Shown here piece after piece: positions 1-8,464 of a DNA stretch of 64,000 nucleotides. The DNA comes from Gemmatimonadota bacterium (lineage in GTDB: Bacteria; Gemmatimonadota; Gemmatimonadetes; Longimicrobiales; Gaopeijiaceae): assembly GCA_028874995.1 (NCBI GenBank), contig JAPPGM010000128.1:1-64000 (forward strand), in the 5' to 3' direction. The position numbers were made by a program, and so were the translations under genes. Numbering within the stretch: position 1 is the stretch's first letter; each line of letters starts with the position of its first letter. The notes beneath the pieces are model-generated. The model was not told the DNA's origin and ran no database searches. It saw only the letters and a list, made by a program, of their open reading frames with translations.

Positions 1-14
1 CCGGCCACTGCCCA

Positions 15-2000
15 TTGGGTGCCGCTGCGTCCCAGCGGAGGGGGGGGGGGGGGGGCGGGGGGGGGGGGGGGGGGGGGGGCGCCGGCGGGGGGGGGGCCAG
101 CGTGGCGGCCTCGGGCGCGGCCGCCACCGTTCGCATGCACCACTCGCTCATCAAGCTCCCGGAGCTGGGGGAGTACACGCCCCGCGCCCACGATTCCCGC
201 GCGGGGTACGGCGGCATGTCCTATCAGGACTACTCGGTGCCGCTGGGCGAACCGATGACGAAGCGCTTCATCCGCCGTCACCGCCTGGAGAAGCGGGACC
301 CGAACGCGGCGATGAGCGAACCCGTCGAGCCGATCTTCTACTACCTCGACCCGGGCACGCCGGAACCGGTCCGCTCGGCGCTGCTGGACGGCGCGCGCTG
401 GTGGAACCAGGCCTTCGAGGCGGCGGGCTTCATCGACGCCTTCCGCGTGGAGCTGCGCCCCGAGGACGTGAGCAGCCACGACGTGCGCTACAACGTCATC
501 AACTGGGTGCACCGCTCGACGCGGGGCTGGAGCACCGGTGGTTCGATCACCGATCCGCGCACCGGAGAGATTCTGAAGGGCACGGTGACGCTCGGTTCGC
601 TGCGCGTGAGGCAGGACTACCTGATTGCCGAGGGACTGCTGGCGCCCTACGAGAACGGCGACGAACAGCCGGCGGATATCGCGGAGTGGGCGCTGGCCCG
701 TATCCGCCAGCTTTCGGCGCATGAGGTGGGGCACACGCTGGGGCTCTCCCACAACTATTACGACAGCGACCTTGGCCGCATCTCCGTCCTCGACTACCCC
801 CACCCACTCATTACCCACGACGGCGACGATTTCGACTACTCGGAGGTATACGACACCGACATCGGCGAGTGGGACAAGGTGGCGATCCGCTACGGTTACA
901 CGCAGTTCCCGCCGGGCACGGACGAGGCCGCCGAACTGGAACGCATCCTCGACGAGGCGTGGGAGGAGGACATCCGCTTCTTCACGAACCAGGACGTCTC
1001 GGCGCACGCACGGGCGGATCAATGGTCGAACGGGACGGACGCGGGTGCCGAACTGGACCGCATGCTGGACGTGCGCCGTGCCGCCCTGAACCGTTTCGGC
1101 GAGCGCACGATCCGCACCGGACGCCCGCTGGCACAGCTGGAGGAGGTGCTGGTCCCCCTCTACCTGCACCACCGCTACCAGGTCACGGCGGCCGCATCGG
1201 TGCTCGGGGGGATGCACTACACCTACGCTACCCGGGGCGACGGACTCGACCCTGTTCGCGCGGCCCCGGCCGCCGAGCAACGGCGGGCGCTCGCCGCACT
1301 GGTTCGCGCCCTGCAGCCGGCCGAACTGACCATCCCGGGGCCGGTGCTGGACGACCTCCCGCCCCGTCCTTCCGGCTACGGCCGCACGCGCGAACTTTTC
1401 CCCCGCTACACGGGCTCCATGTTCGACGCGATCTCGCCGCCGGCGGTGGTCGCTGCGTCCCACGTGGTGGGCAACGTGATGAATGGGAGCCGTGCGGCGC
1501 GGCTCCTGCAGCAGCACCTGCTCGATCCTGCGCTGCCGGGTCTGGGCGACGTGTTGGAGGCGCTGACCGCCGTCGCGGCACCCGTTTCGGGGGACTCCCG
1601 CTACGAGGCGGAGGTGCGGCACGCGGTCGGCAGGGTCGTGGCCGACGGGCTGATGGGGCTGGCGGGTGGTGCCGCGATGCCGCAGGTGCGCGCGGTCGCC
1701 GCTCGGCACCTCACAAGGATGAAGTCCATGGCCGAGGGATTGGCCAGGGGCGACGACGATGCCGCTGCCCACTTCGCCCTGCTGGCCGGGGACATCCGGC
1801 GCTTCGAGGACCGCCCCTTCGAGTCCTGGACGCCCACCACCGCCCCGCAGGCCCCGCCTGGCGCTCCGATCGGATCACCCGCGCCGGATTGGATCGGTGT
1901 CTCGACCACTCCGGCCGCATCGCTGCTCGGCCGCGCGGGACTCGCTGTCCCCGGCTGGTCCGGCGCCCTCCGCCCCTTCTGCTCCTTCGAAGAATGGTGA
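15..2000 (+). CDS. zinc metalloprotease (metzincin, DUF5117/DUF5118-type), 5' part missing
   Basis: Secreted-type zinc peptidase of the metzincin fold. A HEVGHTLGLSH motif lies at about residues 236-246 (ligands His236, His240, His246; catalytic Glu237). It is followed by an ISVLDYPHP stretch where the family usually has a Met-turn methionine, so leucine replaces Met here. Recognisable family sequence begins only after the poly-Gly run (about residue 27), at the point where family members are already deep into the protein. The frame is open to the left window edge, and the TTG at 15 sits just before the G tract, so I regard this as a 5'-truncated gene rather than a true start. Full-length relatives are usually well over 800 residues; 661 are visible. 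The downstream gene is convergent, 22 bp away. Confidence 0.85.
   Translation: MGAAASQRRGGGGGGGGGGGGGAGGGGASVAASGAAATVRMHHSLIKLPELGEYTPRAHDSRAGYGGMSYQDYSVPLGEPMTKRFIRRHRLEKRDPNAAMSEPVEPIFYYLDPGTPEPVRSALLDGARWWNQAFEAAGFIDAFRVELRPEDVSSHDVRYNVINWVHRSTRGWSTGGSITDPRTGEILKGTVTLGSLRVRQDYLIAEGLLAPYENGDEQPADIAEWALARIRQLSAHEVGHTLGLSHNYYDSDLGRISVLDYPHPLITHDGDDFDYSEVYDTDIGEWDKVAIRYGYTQFPPGTDEAAELERILDEAWEEDIRFFTNQDVSAHARADQWSNGTDAGAELDRMLDVRRAALNRFGERTIRTGRPLAQLEEVLVPLYLHHRYQVTAAASVLGGMHYTYATRGDGLDPVRAAPAAEQRRALAALVRALQPAELTIPGPVLDDLPPRPSGYGRTRELFPRYTGSMFDAISPPAVVAASHVVGNVMNGSRAARLLQQHLLDPALPGLGDVLEALTAVAAPVSGDSRYEAEVRHAVGRVVADGLMGLAGGAAMPQVRAVAARHLTRMKSMAEGLARGDDDAAAHFALLAGDIRRFEDRPFESWTPTTAPQAPPGAPIGSPAPDWIGVSTTPAASLLGRAGLAVPGWSGALRPFCSFEEW
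40..112 (+). repeat. poly-G tract
   Basis: An almost pure run of G with only a few C interruptions. It encodes polyglycine in the reading frame of the metalloprotease. It lies at the left edge, exactly where recognisable homology stops, which suggests a sequencing or assembly artefact or a contig end rather than a natural linker. Confidence 0.7.
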
Positions 2001-2022
2001 CCACCCACCCGGATTTCGCGGG

Positions 2023-3075
2023 TCAGGCCGTCTGCCCGAACCGATCGATGACCACAACGCCCAACACGTTGTAATCGTCCATCCCGGTCAGCACCTCGAC
2101 GCCTTCTTCGAGGGTGACCGTGCGCGTGACGAGCCGGGCCGGATCGACGAATCCGGAGGCCACCATGCGCAGGATGCGGTCGTACTCGTGCGCCTGCAGT
2201 CCGTGGCTGCCCACCATCTCCAGCTCCAGGGCTATCGCCCGGTCCATCGGAACCCGGGCGTTGCGGTGATCCCCCGTCATGAGGCCCACCTGGACGTGGC
2301 GTCCACGCTTGCGCAGGCACGCGACGGAGTTGAAACAGGTGTCGGGATGGCCGAGCGCATCGATGGAGGCGTGAGCGCCGCCGCCGGTCAGCTCGCGTAC
2401 CTCCTCGGCCACGTCCGGCGACCGGGAGGCGTCCACCTCCGCCACGGCCCCCATCTCACGTGCCATCCGGAGCGCCCCCCGACGGATATCGACCGCCACC
2501 ACATTCGCGCCCAGCGCCGTCGCGATCATCACCGCCGCCAGCCCCACCCCGCCGCACCCGTGCACGGCCACCCAGTCGCCCCCCGTCACTCTCCCCTGGG
2601 CCTGCACCGCCCTGAAGGAGGTCGCGAAGCGACAGCCCAGACTCGCGGCTTCGACGAATCCGACCTCGTCGGGCAGCGCGGCCAGGGTAAGGTCGGCGCG
2701 GCGGAGTCCCACGCGCTCGGCGAACCCGCCCCAACCGTGGAATCCAGGCTGGAACTGCCGGTCGCAGACCTGCTGGTCGCCGGCGCGGCAGGGGCGGCAA
2801 CGGCCGCACCCCGCGATGAACGGTACCGACACCCGATCGCCCGCCCGCCACCGCCTGACGCCACGTCCCACCTCCTCCACCACCCCCGCGATCTCGTGCC
2901 CCGGAACGTGCGGCAGCACGATGTCGGGATCGTGTCCCACCCAGCCATGCCAGTCGCTACGGCAGATCCCGTTAGCCCGCACCCGCAGTACCACGCCGTC
3001 GGGAGCCGGCTCGGGGTCGGGCAACGATTCGATCGTGATGGGGCCACGATATTCGCGGTAGATTGCGGCTTTCAT
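2023..3075 (-). CDS. zinc-dependent alcohol dehydrogenase family protein (MDR superfamily)
   Basis: A 350-residue medium-chain dehydrogenase/reductase, the usual family length when started at the ATG at 3075 (MKAAIYREYRGP). The open frame continues upstream to 3309, but that part has no family similarity. Catalytic zinc ligands are Cys38 and the His60-Glu61 pair in PGHEIAGVV. The structural zinc site is Cys90, Cys93, Cys96 and Cys104 (GCGRCRPC then QQVC). The Rossmann motif GCGGVG is at residues 173-178, and Asp196 at the end of the second beta strand favours NAD over NADP. It should be a cytosolic alcohol/aldehyde oxidoreductase; the substrate cannot be read from the sequence. It is convergent with the metalloprotease and divergent from the HU gene. 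Confidence 0.9.
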   Translation of the reverse strand: MKAAIYREYRGPITIESLPDPEPAPDGVVLRVRANGICRSDWHGWVGHDPDIVLPHVPGHEIAGVVEEVGRGVRRWRAGDRVSVPFIAGCGRCRPCRAGDQQVCDRQFQPGFHGWGGFAERVGLRRADLTLAALPDEVGFVEAASLGCRFATSFRAVQAQGRVTGGDWVAVHGCGGVGLAAVMIATALGANVVAVDIRRGALRMAREMGAVAEVDASRSPDVAEEVRELTGGGAHASIDALGHPDTCFNSVACLRKRGRHVQVGLMTGDHRNARVPMDRAIALELEMVGSHGLQAHEYDRILRMVASGFVDPARLVTRTVTLEEGVEVLTGMDDYNVLGVVVIDRFGQTA

Positions 3076-3320
3076 GGCATGTCTCGCGGGTCGGTGCCGA
3101 TCCGCCACGAAAGACGGCATCTTCCATTTCCGGCTGTTTTGGTACACATTCGTGCACACTCTCGCGGGACGTTGGGTGTCGGGTCCGGGGAACACCGGGA
3201 ACGAATCAGGTAACTGAGGGGAAGTATACCGAACCAGAACCAGGCGCGCTCGGCGCGCGCCGCTCTCAATGCCCCGGCTCCAGCGGAGTACGGGGCACCA
3301 ACCCAACAAGGAGCAGTTGC

Positions 3321-3605
3321 ATGAACAAGTCCGAGATGGCCAGGAAGCTCGCGGCGCGGTCTGGGTTGACCCAGGCGCAGTCGGCAGACGTGCTGGACGC
3401 GTTGTTCAGCCCGGTAAACGGAGTCATCGCCGACGAACTGGCAGCGGGCGGAAAGGTCTCGATCGGCGGCTTCGGAACCTTCGAAGCGCGTGAGCGGGCG
3501 GCGCGGGCCGGCCGCAACCCCCGTACCGGAGCGGCGATCACGATCGCTGCCAAGAGATATCCCGCATTCAAGGCTGCGAAGGGCCTGAAGGACACGGTTT
3601 CGTAG
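3321..3605 (+). CDS. HU family DNA-binding protein
   Basis: A 94-residue histone-like nucleoid protein that bends DNA as a dimer. The N-terminal helical dimerisation part (MNKSEMARKLAARSGLTQAQ) is followed by the SIGGFGTFE core at about residue 48 and the R-x-GRNPRTGAAI arm with its DNA-intercalating proline. The C-terminal KRYPAFKAAKGLKD is typical. The start is the ATG at 3321 with an AAGGAG ribosome-binding site about 8 bases upstream; the longer open frame from 3063 is spurious. It is followed by a strong hairpin, so it is probably monocistronic. Confidence 0.95.
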   Translation: MNKSEMARKLAARSGLTQAQSADVLDALFSPVNGVIADELAAGGKVSIGGFGTFEARERAARAGRNPRTGAAITIAAKRYPAFKAAKGLKDTVS

Positions 3606-3631
3606 GCCCTGCGGGCGCAGGACGGAAGGTT

Positions 3632-3670
3632 GAAGCGGGGCGGCTTCGAAACCCGGGGCCGCCCCGCTTC
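3632..3670 (+). terminator. perfect 13-bp hairpin after the HU gene
   Basis: GAAGCGGGGCGGC at 3632-3644 pairs perfectly with GCCGCCCCGCTTC at 3658-3670 across a 13-base loop, 27 bases after the HU stop codon. There is no T run after it, so it is terminator-like by position and strength only; an mRNA-stabilising role is equally possible. Confidence 0.6.
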
Positions 3671-3722
3671 GTGTAGGGTATAGCGGCGAGGACGGGCGAC
3701 CGCCCACCAAGGGAGGCGTGCA

Positions 3723-3989
3723 ATGAGCGATTTTGCGACACCCGCGTTGATCGGCGAGCTGGTTTTCGTGATTCTGGCGGTCGCCCTGGTGTGGATCGTC
3801 TTCAAGGAGTTCATGCGGATCGCGATCCGGATCATCGTGCCGGCGGCGATTCTGCTCGGCGTTGCCGTATGGGCGGGGCTGCTTGACGAGACCGCGGCCG
3901 GAAACCTTCTGGTGGCGGTGGGTGAGGGGGTGGTGACCGGCGTGCGCGCGGTGGCCGACTGGATCGCCGCAGCGGCGCGTTCCGCGTAG
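3723..3989 (+). CDS. small hydrophobic membrane protein, unknown function
   Basis: An 88-residue protein with two hydrophobic stretches: residues about 10-27 (IGELVFVILAVALVWIVF) and about 33-51 (IAIRIIVPAAILLGVAVWAG). A weakly amphipathic C-terminal segment rich in Ala and Val follows. A GGGAGG ribosome-binding site precedes the ATG. I do not recognise a family. It lies between a hairpin and a lipoprotein gene that starts 5 bp after its stop, so the two may be co-transcribed. Confidence 0.6.
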   Translation: MSDFATPALIGELVFVILAVALVWIVFKEFMRIAIRIIVPAAILLGVAVWAGLLDETAAGNLLVAVGEGVVTGVRAVADWIAAAARSA

Positions 3990-3994
3990 GCCGG

Positions 3995-4456
3995 ATGCCG
4001 GCACTCCGCCCGGCGCCTGACCGGTCCCGCTGCAAGCTCGGAGCCGGACGGGAGTTGGTGGTCCGTTGCTTTCCATTCGTACTCATCGCCGGCTGGCTCC
4101 CGGGTTGTGCGACCTCTCCCGTGGTAGCGACGGAGGAGCGGATTCTGGATCCGGTGGGGACCTACGACCTGTCGATGTCGTCCGTGACGCTGGTGTCCGA
4201 TGGGACGATGGTGATCCGGGGCGAACCGGGAAACTACCGCGGCACCTTCTCGGTGGGCGTTCTTTCGGTGGCGATCGCGGGCGTGGAGGCGGGGGCCGGG
4301 GTGCTCAACGTCCATGCCGACCTTCCACAGGGGAGGATCATTCTGCGGCTTACCGGAGACGGATTCCGCTTCGCCGGGAACTGGCTGCTCGGTGCCCAGC
4401 GCGGAACGATCACGGCCGAAAAGCGTCCTCCTCCGGGTGGGGGCGGCGGTGGCTGA
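3995..4456 (+). CDS. predicted small lipoprotein, unknown function
   Basis: The frame encodes 153 residues with a lipobox-like WLPGC at Cys38. The ATG at 3995 gives a long charged leader before the hydrophobic segment. A TTG at 4055 or GTG at 4058 would give a normal lipoprotein signal (LVVRCFPFVLIAGWLPGC), so the true start may be there. The mature part (DPVGTYDLSMSS, then alternating hydrophobic strands and RGTITAEKRPPP) reads like a small beta-barrel or lipocalin-like domain, with a Gly-rich tail. It is convergent with the sulfurtransferase gene, 10 bp apart. Confidence 0.6.
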   Translation: MPALRPAPDRSRCKLGAGRELVVRCFPFVLIAGWLPGCATSPVVATEERILDPVGTYDLSMSSVTLVSDGTMVIRGEPGNYRGTFSVGVLSVAIAGVEAGAGVLNVHADLPQGRIILRLTGDGFRFAGNWLLGAQRGTITAEKRPPPGGGGGG

Positions 4457-4466
4457 CGGCGCCTGT

Positions 4467-5372
4467 TCAGTCGATGACGGCCGGTGGACCCGCATCGACC
4501 GGAAGGTCCTCCCGGCTTCCCCACTCGGACCAGGACCCGTCGTAGATCGCCACGTTGCCGTGGCCGGCGCACGCCATCCTCCAGGCGAAGGCGCACGCGC
4601 TGGTGCCTGATCCGCACGTCCCCACCAGCTGCCGGGCGGGATCGATCCCCGCTCGCGCGAGCAACCGCGCGAGGGCGCGGTCGTCGATCGCCAGACCCGT
4701 GCGGGGGTCCACGAGGTCCGTGTAGGGGACGTTGCGGCTACCGGGCACGTGGCCCGACCGGAGGCCTGCCCGGGGTTCCGGCTCGGTTCCCGCGAAGCGG
4801 CCCGCCGGTCGCATGTCCACGAGCTGGGTTTGAGCAGCGCCGATCGACGCGAGGACATCGGCGGCTGTGCGGATGAGGCGGGGTCGGGGCCGCGGTGTGA
4901 AGGGAGCGGGGGCTTCGAGCGTCCGCAGGGACGGTCCCGACTCGGTGGGGTGGCCGGCCGCGATCCAGTGTTTGAGACCGCCGTCCAGCACGGCCGCGTT
5001 GCCGTGCCCGAAGTAGCGGAAGGTCCACCACACCCGCGCCGCGCTGAGATTCACCCCCGAACCGTCGTAGACGATCACCGCGGATGTGTCCGACACACCG
5101 GCCGCTTCCGCACACTTCCGGAAGTGGTCGGGTGGGGGGATCGTGTGGGGAAGGTCTGCGGCGGGGTCGCTGCACGCGTCGACGTCGAAGAAGCGGGCGC
5201 CGGGGATCCGCCGTTCCTCGAACTCACGGGCCGGATCCCGCCCGGACCCGGGCAGATACCACGAACCGTCCAATACCACGAGTCCCGGACGGCCCTGGTT
5301 GGCGGCGAGCCACTCGGCGGACACCGCCGGGCCCGGGCCCGGGACGGGTGATCGGTTCGAGGAGGTCGGCAT
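4467..5372 (-). CDS. sulfurtransferase, two rhodanese domains (3-mercaptopyruvate type)
   Basis: A 301-residue protein of tandem rhodanese domains, the usual length for the thiosulfate/3-mercaptopyruvate sulfurtransferase family. The N-terminal inactive domain carries SAARVWWTFRYFGH. The C-terminal domain has the catalytic loop CGSGTSAC with Cys253. A CGSG loop points to mercaptopyruvate rather than thiosulfate (CRxG) as donor, by family knowledge. The start chosen is the ATG at 5372 (MPTSSNRSPVPGPGP); the open frame runs on to 5894 but without homology. It has no signal peptide, so it is probably cytosolic, in cysteine or sulfide metabolism. Confidence 0.88.
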   Translation of the reverse strand: MPTSSNRSPVPGPGPAVSAEWLAANQGRPGLVVLDGSWYLPGSGRDPAREFEERRIPGARFFDVDACSDPAADLPHTIPPPDHFRKCAEAAGVSDTSAVIVYDGSGVNLSAARVWWTFRYFGHGNAAVLDGGLKHWIAAGHPTESGPSLRTLEAPAPFTPRPRPRLIRTAADVLASIGAAQTQLVDMRPAGRFAGTEPEPRAGLRSGHVPGSRNVPYTDLVDPRTGLAIDDRALARLLARAGIDPARQLVGTCGSGTSACAFAWRMACAGHGNVAIYDGSWSEWGSREDLPVDAGPPAVID

Positions 5373-5510
5373 GGATTCGATTGTAACCGGCGTCGGCGCG
5401 GAGCGCAGCAGTTGGCTCGGCGCGGACTCTGTCGCCCGCCCGGGGCGACATTCCCGCCGGTCAAGCCTCGGCCCCCCGGCCCCGGATTGCGGCACGGCGA
5501 CCGTCACTTC

Positions 5511-5521
5511 GTTACAGTAAC
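5511..5521. promoter_or_regulatory. GTTAC-A-GTAAC palindrome just upstream of the signalling operon
   Basis: A perfect 5+1+5 inverted repeat ends five bases before the ATG at 5526. Its position over the ribosome-binding region suggests an operator or a small RNA hairpin controlling the lipoprotein-kinase-regulator operon. No binding protein can be named. Confidence 0.35.
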
Positions 5522-5525
5522 TGCC

Positions 5526-6725
5526 ATGAAGTTGTGGATGCGGCTCGTGTTCTGCGCCTGGCTCACGGCGTGCGGATCGGGACCGGCTCCTTCCGGGCCC
5601 GTCCCCACACCCACGCCCGCACGCGAACCCACCCCCGGAGCCGTACCCGTGCGCATGCCCGCGGTCACGCCCTTCAGCATCGTCAGCCCGTGCGTCTGGC
5701 CACTCCCCGGAAGGAGCTTCGAGCACGCTCTGCTTCGCGCGGAATGCGGCGGGGCCCTCGAGCCCGGGAGGGCGACCTGGACCGTCACCGGCAACGCTGT
5801 GGTGCTCGAATTCCCGCCAGGGTCGCAAGGCCCGAAAGGGGCGGAGCTCGTGGCCGCGTGGCCGCCGCTCGACCGGCCGCCCTGGCTCGGACACCAGGTG
5901 AACCGGGTGGCGGTGCTTGCCGATGGGGGCATCCTGGTGGAGTTCGGGGACCCGGCGCGCGATCCGGCGCGTCTATTCGCGGATCCCAGATTGGCGGGAG
6001 TGCCGCTCCCGGTGGAGGGTGGGGACGTGCGGGACGCCATCGATGCGGACACGGGCGAAATCGTCACCCGTCATGACGCCTCGATCGAGTACGCGCGGTC
6101 GCTGGGGAGGAGTGTGCAACTGGTTGCGTACGACAAGCTCTATCTGGTGGCGTTCGCCGGGAATTCCGGGGATGACGGGGCGGTGGCCACCCGGGTGGAG
6201 GCGCTGCGGGCCGAAGCGACGATGGGTTGGGTCGGGCGAGGAGCGACGCTGGCGAGGCGGCCTCCGTCCGTCGAGTGGGAGACGGTGGCGGAGATGTGCG
6301 GATCCGGATCGGCGAGCGACCCCGGCGATACGGTTGCCACGGCGGCGGCGTCCGCGCAGGCAGCACCGCCGCCTCCCACCGTGAGCTTTTTGGACCGCGA
6401 TCCCGCGGCTCGCCAGATCGCGGAGCGGATGGTCTCGCTGGGGTTGCCCGGAGGGCCGCTCGGGGCAACGGTTGCGGAGCTCACCGGATCGCGTGAGCGG
6501 ATGGTGGTGCGTCCGGTTGCGCCCGGTGGCGCCCGCTGGAGCCGGACGGATGTGGCGACCGTGATCGCAGTACCCGCCGGGCCGGTTCATCCATGCTCCC
6601 TGTATGCGGAAGTGGAAGCCGATCTGGGTGGATGGGAGGGCGGACGCGAACGCGGAATCCCGACCGTGCTCCTGGTCGGCGAGACCGCGTCCTTCGCGAT
6701 CGGACCGACGGTGGGACGCCGATGA
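5526..6725 (+). CDS. predicted lipoprotein translationally coupled to a histidine kinase
   Basis: A 399-residue protein with a lipoprotein signal (MKLWMRLVFCAWLTAC, lipobox Cys16), then a Pro/Thr-rich linker. The folded part contains YARSLGRSVQLVAYDKLYLVAF in two pieces and a later WETVAEMCGSGSAS. I do not recognise a family, though the mixed alpha/beta pattern would fit a ligand-binding periplasmic domain. The stop overlaps the kinase start (ATGA at 6722-6725), so the two proteins are made in a fixed ratio. Inference: it may present a signal to the kinase in the periplasm. It has no typical substrate-binding-protein motif, so this stays a hypothesis. Confidence 0.7.
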   Translation: MKLWMRLVFCAWLTACGSGPAPSGPVPTPTPAREPTPGAVPVRMPAVTPFSIVSPCVWPLPGRSFEHALLRAECGGALEPGRATWTVTGNAVVLEFPPGSQGPKGAELVAAWPPLDRPPWLGHQVNRVAVLADGGILVEFGDPARDPARLFADPRLAGVPLPVEGGDVRDAIDADTGEIVTRHDASIEYARSLGRSVQLVAYDKLYLVAFAGNSGDDGAVATRVEALRAEATMGWVGRGATLARRPPSVEWETVAEMCGSGSASDPGDTVATAAASAQAAPPPPTVSFLDRDPAARQIAERMVSLGLPGGPLGATVAELTGSRERMVVRPVAPGGARWSRTDVATVIAVPAGPVHPCSLYAEVEADLGGWEGGRERGIPTVLLVGETASFAIGPTVGRR

Positions 6726-8464
6726 GCTTCCGGGCCCGCATCGTCATCGCCGCGCTGGTCGTCGCCTGGGTCCCCGTGCTGGCACTGGGGCTGCTCATGC
6801 GGTCGGTCGGCGCGAAGCGGCTGGCCGATGCCAACGATCTGCGAATGCGGCAGCGGGGAGACGCGCTCGCGGCGGCCTGGGAGGAGGACGTCCGGCATCT
6901 GGAGGACCGCCTGGAGAGTCTGGCCCGACTGCTGGCCGAAGACAACGCGGTCAGGGTGGCGCTCAGGGCGGGACGGGGCCCGGCGCTGGACGATGCGCTG
7001 GCCCGTTTTGCATCGGCGGGCGGTGTCGGAGTGACTTGCGTTCTCGACGTGTCGGGCACGATCCTGGCGGCGAGCCATTTCCCCGGAGACGCGGGGCGGC
7101 GGGATCCGGTCCTGGCGGCGCTGGCGGGCGTGACGGGCGGGCCCGTCGTGGGGGTGGTGTCGCTGCCGCGGGGTGATGTGACCGCCGTGCTGAGAGCCCG
7201 GCCGGTCGATGTGGGGGGCGTCGGCGTGGTTGCGGTCGTGGGCACCGGGCTCGTGGATCTGGAGGCTGTGCCCGCGGGAGGGGACGTGTGGCTGCTGGCC
7301 CGCAAGGAGGGGGATGGGGGTGGTGCGGAGCGGGTGGTGCCGGGACCGGACGGGACGGTGCCCGGCCGCGCGGAGATCGAGGGTCGGCGCCGGATCGGTG
7401 GGGTGGGGTGGCTGGGGTGGGACGGCGAGGCGGAATTCGCCGACGTGGGCCTGTACATCGCGTGGCGGGACCCGGTGCTGGCCGCCATGGTCCGGGACTG
7501 GGACCGTGTTCTGTTGCTGTCACTCGCGGGCTCGGCTCTCCTGGCCCTGGTGCTGGGAGGCGCCCTTGCCCCCCGCCTGTCGGGTCCGGTCGAGAGGCTG
7601 GCCGAGACCGCGCGGCGGGTGCACCTGGGTCGGCTCGACGCGACCTTCGGCCGTGGTGGAGGACGGGAGCTGGACCGGCTCAGTCATTTCCTCGACGGCA
7701 TGCTGAAGCGCATCCGCGAAGAGGTGGCCAGGGTTCGCGACGCGGAGAAGCGCGCCACGGTCGGAGAGCTCGCGCGGCAGGTCAACCACGACGTGCGCAA
7801 CGGCCTCGTCCCCATCCGCAACGTCCTGGACCATCTCGGCCAGGCGCACCGGAGCGGCCCGGGCGACCTGTCCGAGGCCTTCGAAGCGCGGTCCCGCACG
7901 CTCGTCGAAAGCCTCGACTACCTCGGCGACCTGGCCGATCAGTACCGGGCGGTGGCCGTGCACGGCCGCAGGGACCGGGCGGAGCTGGCAGGAGTGGCCC
8001 ACGCGGTCGTCGCGTCGTACACGGATGTGCCGAGGGGGGTGCGCATCGTCGAATCGCTGGGTGCGGAGGAAGCGTGGGTGGAGATGGACGCCGTGTCGCT
8101 GCGGCGGGTGGTCGAGAACCTGGTGACGAACGCGGTCGCGGCGGTGGAGGGGGAGGGGGGCGAGGTGGCCGTGTCGCTGGCGGAGATGGACGGCGACGGG
8201 CCGTCGGCGTACCGCCTGACGGTCGCGGACGACGGGCCGGGAATCCCCACCGAGCTGCGCGCCCGCGTCTTTGAACCGTTTTTCACCTCGCGGCGGGAGG
8301 GGACGGGGCTGGGGCTGGCGATCGCGCGCCGGCTGGTCACCGATGTGGGTGGCAGGATTGTGCTTGAGAGCGAACAGGGTCGGGGCACGTGCGTGCACGT
8401 GATCCTCGGCGTGGCGGAACCCGTGGAGAGCGCGCACCAGAAAACGGTGCGTGAGGAGGTTTGA
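6722..8464 (+). CDS. membrane sensor histidine kinase (NtrB-like partner of a sigma-54 activator)
   Basis: A 580-residue kinase. The first transmembrane helix is at residues about 7-27 (IVIAALVVAWVPVLALGLLM). A roughly 230-residue periplasmic sensor follows, then a second helix near 263-283 (VLLLSLAGSALLALVLGGAL) and a HAMP-like linker. The phospho-acceptor is His356 in QVNHDVRNGLVP. The ATPase domain shows the N box NLVTNAVAAV, the G1 box DDGPGIP and the G2 box GTGLGLAIARRLV. It should autophosphorylate and pass the phosphate to the regulator encoded immediately downstream, whose ATG overlaps this stop by one base (TGATG). The signal is unknown; the coupled lipoprotein upstream is a candidate co-sensor. 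Confidence 0.92.
   Translation: MSFRARIVIAALVVAWVPVLALGLLMRSVGAKRLADANDLRMRQRGDALAAAWEEDVRHLEDRLESLARLLAEDNAVRVALRAGRGPALDDALARFASAGGVGVTCVLDVSGTILAASHFPGDAGRRDPVLAALAGVTGGPVVGVVSLPRGDVTAVLRARPVDVGGVGVVAVVGTGLVDLEAVPAGGDVWLLARKEGDGGGAERVVPGPDGTVPGRAEIEGRRRIGGVGWLGWDGEAEFADVGLYIAWRDPVLAAMVRDWDRVLLLSLAGSALLALVLGGALAPRLSGPVERLAETARRVHLGRLDATFGRGGGRELDRLSHFLDGMLKRIREEVARVRDAEKRATVGELARQVNHDVRNGLVPIRNVLDHLGQAHRSGPGDLSEAFEARSRTLVESLDYLGDLADQYRAVAVHGRRDRAELAGVAHAVVASYTDVPRGVRIVESLGAEEAWVEMDAVSLRRVVENLVTNAVAAVEGEGGEVAVSLAEMDGDGPSAYRLTVADDGPGIPTELRARVFEPFFTSRREGTGLGLAIARRLVTDVGGRIVLESEQGRGTCVHVILGVAEPVESAHQKTVREEV

Noticed and set aside
869-2074. Long open frames in other frames of the metalloprotease and similar genes, some over 400 codons.
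   Set aside because: They are Arg/Gly/Pro-rich shadows typical of high-GC DNA, lack domain motifs and lie entirely over genes with clear families.
3063-3320. N-terminal extension of the HU gene.
   Set aside because: HU proteins are about 90 residues; the ATG at 3321 gives this length and has a ribosome-binding site.
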